NCBI GenBank assembly: GCA_023265785.1
Contig: JAHFSL010000229.1
Span: 1-5,100 of the forward strand
Direction of reading: 5' to 3'
Length of the DNA: 5,100 nucleotides
DNA from: Candidatus Coatesiibacteriota bacterium
Lineage (GTDB): Bacteria > Oederibacteriota > CAKKQC01
Shown: piece after piece, positions 1 through 5,100 of the stretch
Layout: every line of letters starts with the position of its first letter
How positions within the stretch are numbered: the first letter of the stretch is position 1
Notes under the pieces: model-generated
What the model was told of the DNA's origin: nothing
The model's database searches: none
Seen by the model: the letters and a program-made list of their open reading frames with translations, nothing else
Made by a program: the position numbers and the translations under genes

Positions 1-320
1 TTGGCGTTCATATTGGAGGAGGTCCCGGAGCCGGTCTGGTAGATGTCGAGGGGGAACTCGACGTCCCACTGGCCGTCGGCCACTTCCTGGGCGGCGGCCA
101 CGATGGCCTTGACCAGGTCGGGCTTGATGAAGCCCAGCGCCCCGTTTTCGGTTGCCGCATCGCGTTTCACGAGGGCGATGGCCCGGATGAGCCGGCGGGG
201 GAACCGGAGCCCCGAGATGGGGAAGTTCTCGACGGCGCGCTGGGTCTGGGCACCCCAGTGGCGGTCGGCCGGTACCTTGACCTCGCCCATCGTGTCGGTT
301 TCCACGCGGAATTCAGCCAT
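1..320 (-). CDS. fumC: Class II fumarate hydratase, N-terminal part (runs off left edge)
   Basis: Class II fumarase is a soluble, iron-independent enzyme that reversibly hydrates fumarate to L-malate in the TCA cycle. Only the first 106 codons are present; family members are about 460 residues. The start reads MAEFRVETDTMGEVKVPADR, followed by HWGAQTQRAVENFPISG (residues 21-37), the usual fumarase N-terminus. Near the edge, residues 97-105 read GSGTSSNMN, the conserved substrate-binding loop with its Ser and Thr. The similar aspartase and argininosuccinate lyase families lack this exact combination, so fumarase is well supported, although the C-terminal signature is outside the window. The ATG at 320 is fixed by an AAGGAGG ribosome site 5 nt upstream and by the family N-terminus. 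The gene is divergent from obg. The next TCA enzyme, malate dehydrogenase, is encoded about 2.2 kb away on the other strand. No frameshift is visible. Confidence 0.95.
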   Translation of the reverse strand, partial: MAEFRVETDTMGEVKVPADRHWGAQTQRAVENFPISGLRFPRRLIRAIALVKRDAATENGALGFIKPDLVKAIVAAAQEVADGQWDVEFPLDIYQTGSGTSSNMNA

Positions 321-325
321 GGGGG

Positions 326-332
326 CCTCCTT
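326..332 (-). promoter_or_regulatory. Shine-Dalgarno site of fumC
   Basis: Read on the minus strand this is AAGGAGG, a near-perfect anti-16S match, with a 5-nt spacer before the ATG at 320. It decides the fumC start and contrasts with the divergent obg gene, which has no recognisable site. Confidence 0.85.
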
Positions 333-346
333 GGGGTCCGTTCCTG

Positions 347-375
347 ATGACAGCGCGGCTATCTTAGCGCACAAT
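347..375 (+). promoter_or_regulatory. Candidate sigma-70-type promoter for obg
   Basis: ATGACA (347-352, 5 of 6 to TTGACA) and CACAAT (370-375, 4 of 6 to TATAAT) are separated by exactly 17 bp. Initiation about 7 nt downstream would fall near 382-383. That leaves a leader of only 7-8 nt before the obg ATG at 390, which agrees with the absence of a Shine-Dalgarno site. This is inference from consensus matching only. Confidence 0.3.
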
Positions 376-389
376 AGATTTTATTCCCC

Positions 390-1673
390 ATGTTCTATGA
401 CCATGTCACCATCCGGGCCAAGGCAGGCGACGGCGGGCGCGGGTGCGTCGCCTTCCGCCGTGAGCGGGGGGTGGAGTACGGCGGCCCCTCGGGGGGGGAC
501 GGCGGCATCGGCGGCTCGGTGATCCTCAAGGCCGACGAGCACCTGCGCACGCTCATTGACTTCCGCTATCGCCCCGAATTTCGGGCCGAGCGGGGCCAGC
601 ATGGACTGGGGAGCAACATGACCGGTCACTCGGGAGAGGACCTGGTCGGGCTGGTTCCGCCCGGCACGCTCGTCAAGGACGCGGCCACCGGCCGGATCCT
701 GGCGGACCTGGTGGAGCCCGGCGCCTCGGTCGTGGTGGCCAAGGGCGGCCGGGGCGGCCGGGGCAACCAGCACTTCGCCAACTCCGTCCGGCAGACCCCC
801 GACTGGGCGGAGCCCGCCGAGCCCGGGGACGACCGGACGATCGCGCTGGAACTGCGGATCGTCGCCGACATCGGGTTGGTCGGCCTGCCCAACGCGGGGA
901 AGTCCTCCCTGCTGGCGCGGGTCTCCGCGGCACGGCCCAAGGTGGCCGCGTATCCCTTCACCACGCTGGAGCCCAACCTCGGGGTGGTCAGCCTCGGGCT
1001 GGGCGAAAGTTTTGCCGTGGCCGACCTGCCCGGGCTAATCGAGGGGGCGCACGAGGGGAAGGGGCTCGGCCACGACTTCCTGCGCCATGTTTCAAGGAAC
1101 CGGGTGCTGGTGCATGTGGTGGATGTCGGGACGGAAAAGCCGCTGGCCGAGCTGAAGCGTGACTACGACACGATCGTGATGGAGATCAAGGAGTTTGATC
1201 CTTCCCTGCTGGACCGGCCCCGGTTGTTCGTGGGGAACAAACTGGATCTGCCCGGGGCGGAGCAGCGGTTTGCGGCCCTGGCGCGCCATGCGACCAAGAA
1301 GGGCGTGAAGCTCGCCTTCGCCATCTCGGCGGCCACGGGCCACGGCATTCCCGCGCTCCTCAAGGCCATGCAACTGGCGCTCAAGCGCGCCCCCATGCCG
1401 GCCGCCATGGCGGCCGAGGATGTGCCCGTGGTGCTGAAACCCCGGGGCCGGGCGCGAGTCAAGATTGTGCGCGACCAGCGGGGGGCGTTCCTCGTGCGCG
1501 GCCGCGAGGTGGCGCGGGCGGCGGCGGGGCTGGACGGCGGCAGTAAGAGTTCGCGCAAGCGGCTCCAGGCGGATCTGGACCGGCTGGGCGTGGATGCCGC
1601 GCTGGCCCGGGCGGGCGCCCGGCGGGGCGACGTGGTGCGCATCGGCTCGCTCGAATTCGAGTACGCGCCGTGA
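390..1673 (+). CDS. obg: Obg/CgtA family GTPase, 50S ribosome assembly and stress response
   Basis: Obg is an essential cytoplasmic GTPase that acts in late 50S subunit maturation and links to the stringent response. The 427-residue protein has the full three-domain layout. The glycine-rich Obg fold covers about residues 1-158 (AGDGGRGCVAFRRE near 12-25, GGPSGGDGG at 31-39). The G domain follows: G1 GLPNAGKS (165-172), switch I FTT (190-192), G3 DLPG (212-215), G4 NKLD (283-286) and G5 SAATG (313-317). A C-terminal OCT domain covers about 346-427 and ends in LEFEYAP. It is therefore the long form, not the shorter YchF or DRG relatives. The ATG at 390 matches the family N-terminus, yet no Shine-Dalgarno site precedes it. 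Its stop overlaps the proB start. The rplU and rpmA genes, frequent upstream partners, are absent and replaced by divergent fumC. Confidence 0.97.
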   Translation: MFYDHVTIRAKAGDGGRGCVAFRRERGVEYGGPSGGDGGIGGSVILKADEHLRTLIDFRYRPEFRAERGQHGLGSNMTGHSGEDLVGLVPPGTLVKDAATGRILADLVEPGASVVVAKGGRGGRGNQHFANSVRQTPDWAEPAEPGDDRTIALELRIVADIGLVGLPNAGKSSLLARVSAARPKVAAYPFTTLEPNLGVVSLGLGESFAVADLPGLIEGAHEGKGLGHDFLRHVSRNRVLVHVVDVGTEKPLAELKRDYDTIVMEIKEFDPSLLDRPRLFVGNKLDLPGAEQRFAALARHATKKGVKLAFAISAATGHGIPALLKAMQLALKRAPMPAAMAAEDVPVVLKPRGRARVKIVRDQRGAFLVRGREVARAAAGLDGGSKSSRKRLQADLDRLGVDAALARAGARRGDVVRIGSLEFEYAP

Positions 1674-2473
1674 CCGGTGCCGGGTTGCGCCGCCGGCACC
1701 TGGCCGCCGCGCGCCGGATCGTGGTCAAGATCGGGTCGAGCCTGCTGGCGCCCGGCGGGCGTGGCGTGCGGCGCGACCGGGTGCGGGCGCTTTGCACGCA
1801 GGTCGCGAACTTGCGCCGCCGGCGGCGGGAGGTGGTCCTGGTTTCGTCGGGCGCCATCGCGACGGGGCGGGGCCTGCTCGGGGTGGCGCGGCGGCCGGCC
1901 AGTGTTGCGGAACGGCAGGCGCTGGCCGCGGTGGGCCAGCCCGAACTCATGCGCGCCTGGGCCGAGGGGTTCCGGGGCTTCCGGGTCCCGGTCGCGCAGG
2001 TCCTTTTGACCCGCGACGACCTCACGACGGCGCGGCGGCGGGCGCATGCGCGCCGCGCGCTGGCGGCCCTGCTCGCGCACGGCGTTGTGCCGGTCGTCAA
2101 TGAAAATGACATCGTGGCGGTCGAGGAGATCCGGATGGGCGACAACGACCTGTTGAGCGCGCATGTGGCGCGGTTCGTGGACGCCGATGCGCTGGTGATC
2201 CTCTCCGATGTGGACGGGCTGTACGACGGACCGCCCCGGGCGGGGGCCGCGCGCGTGGACATCGTGCGCCGGGTCACGCCCACCGTGCGGGGCTGGGCGG
2301 GCCGCGGGCCCGGCAGTGCCGTCGGCAGTGGCGGGATGCGGACCAAGCTGGACGCGGCCGCGCGGGCCACCCGGGAGGGGGTCCCCGTGGTCATCGCCCG
2401 GGGCACGGACCGGAACATCCTGACGCGCGTCATGGCCGGGGATTCCGTCGGCACGCTCTTTCTACCGTCCTGA
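1670..2473 (+). CDS. proB: Glutamate 5-kinase, short form without PUA domain
   Basis: The enzyme phosphorylates L-glutamate with ATP to gamma-glutamyl phosphate, the committed step of proline synthesis. The 267 residues form one amino-acid-kinase domain: VVKIGSSLL (18-26, phosphate-binding Lys20), VSSGAIATG (58-66), QALAAVGQ (83-90), VPVVNENDIV (140-149), GDNDLLSAHVA (157-167), ILSDVDGLYD (177-186), GSGGMRTKLDAA (219-230) and a closing GTLF (261-264). Together these are diagnostic of ProB rather than acetylglutamate kinase or aspartokinase. Many ProB proteins (E. coli, about 367 residues) add a C-terminal PUA domain. Here the protein stops at the end of the kinase domain, and the 78 bp to mdh are too short for a PUA remnant, so this looks like a natural short form. 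The GTG start shares GTGA with the obg stop, and no clear ribosome site precedes it, so translation is probably coupled to obg. The protein is strikingly arginine-rich. proA is not adjacent. Confidence 0.95.
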   Translation: MTGAGLRRRHLAAARRIVVKIGSSLLAPGGRGVRRDRVRALCTQVANLRRRRREVVLVSSGAIATGRGLLGVARRPASVAERQALAAVGQPELMRAWAEGFRGFRVPVAQVLLTRDDLTTARRRAHARRALAALLAHGVVPVVNENDIVAVEEIRMGDNDLLSAHVARFVDADALVILSDVDGLYDGPPRAGAARVDIVRRVTPTVRGWAGRGPGSAVGSGGMRTKLDAAARATREGVPVVIARGTDRNILTRVMAGDSVGTLFLPS

Positions 2474-2539
2474 CCGCGGCCCTTGCATCGGCGCCTAAGG
2501 TTGGGGCATGGTAGGACTTCGGGAATCAAACTTGCCACA

Positions 2540-2545
2540 GGGAGG
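2540..2545 (+). promoter_or_regulatory. Shine-Dalgarno site of mdh
   Basis: GGGAGG ends 6 nt before the ATG at 2552. It decides that start over an in-frame TTG at 2483, which would add 23 residues without family similarity and has no ribosome site. The remaining bases from 2474 show no convincing promoter pair and no terminator hairpin, so read-through transcription from obg-proB is possible. Confidence 0.85.
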
Positions 2546-2551
2546 ACTCAT

Positions 2552-3493
2552 ATGAAACGCGCCAAGGTTGCCGTCGTCGGGGCCGGAAATGTCGGGGCCA
2601 CGGTTGCCCACCAACTGCTGATGCACGAGGTCGCGGATACCGTCCTGATTGATGTGGTGGAGGGCATGCCGCAGGGCAAGGGGCTGGACCTGGCCGAGTC
2701 CACGCCGGTGGAGGCCAGGAGCGTCCTCATGGACGGGAGCAACGACTACGGCGCACTCGCGGGGGCCGATGTCGTGGTGATCACTGCCGGGATCGCGCGC
2801 AAGCCCGGGATGTCGCGCGACGACCTGCTGGCCACGAACGCCGGGATCGTCAAGGCCGCGGCGGAGCATGTGAAGGCCAAGGCGCCCAACGCCTTCGTCG
2901 TGGTCGTCACCAACCCGCTGGATGTCATGACCTACCTGGCCTGGAAGGTGACCGGGTTTGACCGCAAGCGGGTGCTGGGCATGGCCGGCGTCCTGGACTC
3001 CACGCGGTTCGCCTACTTCGTCTCGCGCGAACTGAATGTGGCCGCGCGCGATGTACAGGCGATGGTGCTGGGCGGGCACGGCGACACCATGGTGCCCCTG
3101 CCGCGGTACACCACCGTCTCGGGCATCCCCATCACCGACCTGCTGGGCGCCGAGGTGATCGCGAAACTGTCCCAGCGCACCCGGGACGGCGGGGCGGAGA
3201 TCGTGGCCCTCCTCAAGCAGGGGAGCGCGTTCTATGCGCCCGGCTCGTCCGTCGTGGCCATGGTCAAGAGCCTCCTGCGCGATGAGAAGCGGCTCCTGCC
3301 GGGCGCGGCTATCCTGGCCGGTGAGTACGGCGAGCCGGATGTCTGCCTGGGCGTGCCCATGGTCATCGGCGAGGGCGGCGTGGAACGCATCATCGAGTTG
3401 AAGCTGGGTGCGGAGGAGAAGGCGGCCCTGCACAAGAGCGCCGAGGCGGTGCGCGACGGCATGAAGGTGCTGAAAGAACGCCAGTTTCTTTGA
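2552..3493 (+). CDS. mdh: NAD-dependent malate dehydrogenase, LDH-like type
   Basis: This cytoplasmic TCA-cycle enzyme oxidises L-malate to oxaloacetate with NAD+. The 313 residues match the usual length of the lactate dehydrogenase-like MDH group. The Rossmann motif GAGNVG is at 10-15. Asp34, in VLIDVVEG, ends strand 2 and indicates NAD rather than NADP. The active-site loop AGIARKPGMSRDDLL (79-93) carries Arg83, where lactate dehydrogenases have Gln; this is the main reason to call malate over lactate. It also carries Arg89, which binds substrate. TNPLD (120-124) supplies Asn121, DSTR (149-152) supplies Arg152, and GGHGD (174-178) supplies the catalytic His176. All key residues are intact. 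The start is set by the GGGAGG site 6 nt upstream. The gene lies 78 bp after proB and 57 bp before the cyclase-like gene. Confidence 0.96.
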   Translation: MKRAKVAVVGAGNVGATVAHQLLMHEVADTVLIDVVEGMPQGKGLDLAESTPVEARSVLMDGSNDYGALAGADVVVITAGIARKPGMSRDDLLATNAGIVKAAAEHVKAKAPNAFVVVVTNPLDVMTYLAWKVTGFDRKRVLGMAGVLDSTRFAYFVSRELNVAARDVQAMVLGGHGDTMVPLPRYTTVSGIPITDLLGAEVIAKLSQRTRDGGAEIVALLKQGSAFYAPGSSVVAMVKSLLRDEKRLLPGAAILAGEYGEPDVCLGVPMVIGEGGVERIIELKLGAEEKAALHKSAEAVRDGMKVLKERQFL

Positions 3494-3500
3494 GGCGGCA

Positions 3501-3521
3501 GGCGCGGAGGCCCTCCGCGCC
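3501..3521 (+). terminator. Perfect 9-bp GC-rich hairpin after mdh, possible terminator
   Basis: GGCGCGGAG (3501-3509) and CTCCGCGCC (3513-3521) are exact reverse complements around the 3-nt loop GCC. The hairpin begins 7 nt after the mdh stop. The following bases, AAAGTGTTAAG, contain no T-run, so this is not a canonical intrinsic terminator. It could be a U-less terminator, a partial terminator or an mRNA 3'-end stabiliser for mdh. A TAAGAT at 3529-3534 is a weak -10-like element for the next gene, but no -35 is visible. Confidence 0.5.
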
Positions 3522-3550
3522 AAAGTGTTAAGATCAGGAACGATTTCGTG

Positions 3551-5100
3551 ATGGCCGACACCACCCCGGCGCCCGCGCCTGCCCCGACCGAGACCGCCGC
3601 GCGCGCCCCCCGGCGCGGGTTTCGTCTCGGCCTGCGGTTCAAGTTCACGCTGACCCTGACCCTGTTCATCCTGGTCATCATGGGCGCGGCCTCCTTCATT
3701 ATTCAGCGCCAGCAGAGGGCCGCCCTGGACCGGGAGGTCCGCGAGCGGGGCCTGGCCCTGGCCCGCGCCCTGTCGGCGAACTCCGTCGAGCCGATCTCCC
3801 TGGGCACCGAGGCCACGCTCCAGATCATGCTGCTCGTCAAGGATGTCATCCAGAATTCCGACGACCCGGAGGCCATCCGGAAGTCCCAACGGGTCCAGGA
3901 GTCCCTTCCGCGGATGGTCTGGCGGTACGTGCAGTCCCTGGGCGAGGAAACGGAAACCGTGAAGATGCGCAACGAGGGGGTGCTTTTTGCGCGGGTCGTG
4001 GACCCCACGGGCAAGACGATTGCGGCGGCGGATGCGGCCCTGCCTCCGGAGAAGTGGTTTGAGGAAATTGACAAGCCGTACCAGCCGCCCGCGGAGACCC
4101 AGGTCCTCTCGCCCGGCGAGGACGAGCGGATCCGCGAGAGCCCTGTCAACAACGGGACCTATGTCATCGCCGTCCCGATCCACCAGCGCGCGGCCACCGC
4201 CACGGCGGAGCCCGGCGGGCCCGCCGGGACGAACTCCTCCGTGGAGGCCGGCCGGCCTTCCGGTGCCTTCCTCGGATCGGTCTACCTCGGGATGAGCCTC
4301 GGGATCGTGCGCCGCGCGCTGGCACTGGCGCTGGCCAAGCTGATCCTGATCGCGTTCGGCGTGCTGGGGGCCGGGATCCTGATCGCCCTGTGGATCACCG
4401 GCCGACTGGTGGCGCCGATCCGGCTCCTGCGCGACGGCGCGCTGGCGGTCGGCGGCGGCCAGCTGGAGACGCAGGTCCACATCAAGCGCCGCGACGAACT
4501 GGGCGAGCTGGCGGCGACGTTCAATGACATGACCCGCGGGCTGGCCGAACGCGAACTCATCCGGGGCGCCTTCGGTGCCTATGTCTCGGGCGACGTCCTC
4601 AACGACATCCTGGCGAATCCGGAGGCCATGAAGACCATCGGCGGGGTCAAGCGGCGGATCACGATGATCTTTACCGACGTCCGGGGCTTCACGGCCATGG
4701 CCGGGCAACTCGAGGCCGAGTCGGTGGTCTCCGTCATCAACGAGTACCTGGATATCCAGGCCAAGCTGGTCCGCAAGTACAACGGCCACCTGGACAAGTA
4801 CGTGGGGGACGCGGTCCGGGCGGTGTTCGGCGTGCCCAATGAGCGCGAGGACGATGCCGAGCGGGCGGTGCGGTGTGCCTGGGAGATCAAGCTGGAGGTC
4901 GCCCGGCTTGTGGCCGAGCGGGGACGCCGGGGCGAGCCGAACCCCAAGATCGGGATCGGGATTGATACGGGCGATGTCGTCGCGGGCAACATCGGGGCGG
5001 CCTCGGCGAAATTGGAGTACACGGTCATCGGCGATCACGTCGGCACCTCCGAGACCTGCATGGGCGTGGCCCGCGATCCCGATGCCGTCGGGGGCCAGGT
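3551..5100 (+). CDS. Membrane-bound class III adenylate cyclase-like receptor with HAMP domain (runs off right edge)
   Basis: By family, a two-transmembrane sensor whose cytoplasmic cyclase domain makes cAMP from ATP. The 516 visible codons encode: a Pro/Ala-rich cytoplasmic tail with basic residues (1-31), TM1 (about 33-51), an extracytoplasmic region (about 53-255) with a low-complexity stretch near 213-239, TM2 (about 262-283), HAMP (about 284-336, Pro289, DELGELAATFNDM), a transducer helix (ERELIRGAFGAYVS, 333-346), then the cyclase from about 365. Metal ligands Asp376 (FTDVRGF) and Asp420 (KYVGDAV) are present. So are the adenine-specifying Lys416 and Thr491 (YTVIGD). The usual GDxVNxAxR motif instead reads GDHVGTSET (494-502), so transition-state Asn and Arg are Gly498 and Thr502; Arg423 also replaces a usual hydrophobic residue. 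Activity is therefore uncertain. AGGAA (3536-3540) lies 10 nt before this ATG and 7 nt before an in-frame GTG at 3548, so either may be the start. The C-terminal end of the domain is outside the window. Confidence 0.9.
   Translation, partial: MADTTPAPAPAPTETAARAPRRGFRLGLRFKFTLTLTLFILVIMGAASFIIQRQQRAALDREVRERGLALARALSANSVEPISLGTEATLQIMLLVKDVIQNSDDPEAIRKSQRVQESLPRMVWRYVQSLGEETETVKMRNEGVLFARVVDPTGKTIAAADAALPPEKWFEEIDKPYQPPAETQVLSPGEDERIRESPVNNGTYVIAVPIHQRAATATAEPGGPAGTNSSVEAGRPSGAFLGSVYLGMSLGIVRRALALALAKLILIAFGVLGAGILIALWITGRLVAPIRLLRDGALAVGGGQLETQVHIKRRDELGELAATFNDMTRGLAERELIRGAFGAYVSGDVLNDILANPEAMKTIGGVKRRITMIFTDVRGFTAMAGQLEAESVVSVINEYLDIQAKLVRKYNGHLDKYVGDAVRAVFGVPNEREDDAERAVRCAWEIKLEVARLVAERGRRGEPNPKIGIGIDTGDVVAGNIGAASAKLEYTVIGDHVGTSETCMGVARDPDAVGGQ

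Larger units (their letters stand above)
321..389. promoter_or_regulatory. Divergent fumC/obg intergenic region
   Basis: These 69 bp separate two divergent starts, so both genes need initiation signals here or just inside the neighbouring gene. The obg-proximal half (about 360-388) is clearly AT-richer than the surrounding DNA. For fumC, minus-strand -10-like hexamers are TAAAAT (378-383, 5 of 6 matches to consensus) and TAAGAT (361-366, 4 of 6). Neither has a convincing -35 at 16-18 bp; the nearest match, GTGACA at 404-409, is 20 bp from TAAAAT. A short inverted repeat, GCTA-TCT-TAGC (358-368), could be an operator half but may be chance. Consensus matching in a GC-rich organism of unknown phylum is weak evidence. 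Confidence 0.4.

Noticed and set aside
43..522. A 159-codon plus-strand open frame over the fumC start and the obg start
   Set aside because: It is antisense to the conserved fumarase N-terminus, then out of frame with obg; no motif, and the composition is that of a shadow frame.
1650..1661. Perfect 12-bp palindrome CTCGAATTCGAG just before the proB start
   Set aside because: It encodes the conserved LEFE end of the Obg OCT domain and is most simply explained by coding constraint; there is no other sign of an operator.
1163..2538. Long minus-strand open frames antisense to obg and proB
   Set aside because: Arg/Pro/Ala-rich shadow translations without recognisable domains; both sense genes are certain.
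2483..2551. N-terminal extension of malate dehydrogenase from an in-frame TTG
   Set aside because: The family begins just before the GxGxxG motif, and the GGGAGG site sits correctly before the ATG at 2552; the 23 extra residues are not protein-like.
2495..5038. An 847-codon open frame on the minus strand antisense to mdh and the cyclase-like gene
   Set aside because: Its frame is open because of the high GC content of the sense genes. The translation is low-complexity (rich in Arg, Gly, Asp, His and Pro) with no family motif, while the opposite strand carries two clear, motif-complete proteins.
5036..5100. A frameshift explaining the odd cyclase motif after YTVIGD
   Set aside because: The other two forward frames do not restore the VNxAxR pattern, and the present frame resumes family-like sequence (GVAR, then GGQV) at the expected spacing without a gap, so substitution fits better than a frameshift.
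1..5100. tRNA, rRNA, CRISPR repeats, insertion sequences, attachment sites or phage genes
   Set aside because: No direct-repeat array, tRNA-like cloverleaf, transposase motif or terminal inverted repeats were seen; nearly all of the window is occupied by coding sequence.

Overview
The window comes from a GC-rich bacterium. Two membrane segments around a probable extracytoplasmic domain in the last gene, plus plain Shine-Dalgarno (SD) sites, fit a free-living, probably diderm organism with oxidative metabolism. The phylum cannot be fixed from this sequence. The lactate dehydrogenase-like malate dehydrogenase and the PUA-less glutamate 5-kinase both occur in several phyla.

Layout. Positions 1-320 (minus strand) hold the N-terminal 106 codons of a class II fumarase (fumC), which runs off the left edge. 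A 69-bp divergent intergenic region (321-389) separates it from a plus-strand series. This series is the GTPase obg (390-1673), then glutamate 5-kinase proB (1670-2473, overlapping obg by 4 nt), then a 78-bp gap and malate dehydrogenase mdh (2552-3493, strong SD). A 57-bp gap containing a perfect 9-bp hairpin follows. Last is a membrane-bound class III nucleotide cyclase-like protein (3551 to beyond 5100), which runs off the right edge. No RNA gene, mobile element or CRISPR array was seen, and no stretch over 300 bp lacks a gene.

Function. FumC and Mdh catalyse consecutive TCA-cycle steps (fumarate to malate to oxaloacetate), but they lie on opposite strands about 2.2 kb apart. Between them sits a translationally coupled obg-proB pair joining ribosome assembly/stress control to the first step of proline synthesis; proA is not adjacent. 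The terminal gene is a two-transmembrane receptor of TM, sensor region, TM, HAMP and cyclase.

Most of the window is ordinary housekeeping DNA. The point most worth a second look is the cyclase domain. It keeps both metal-binding aspartates and the adenine-recognition positions, but the transition-state Asn and Arg positions read Gly and Thr. It may therefore be an impaired, heterodimer-dependent or pseudo-enzyme cyclase.
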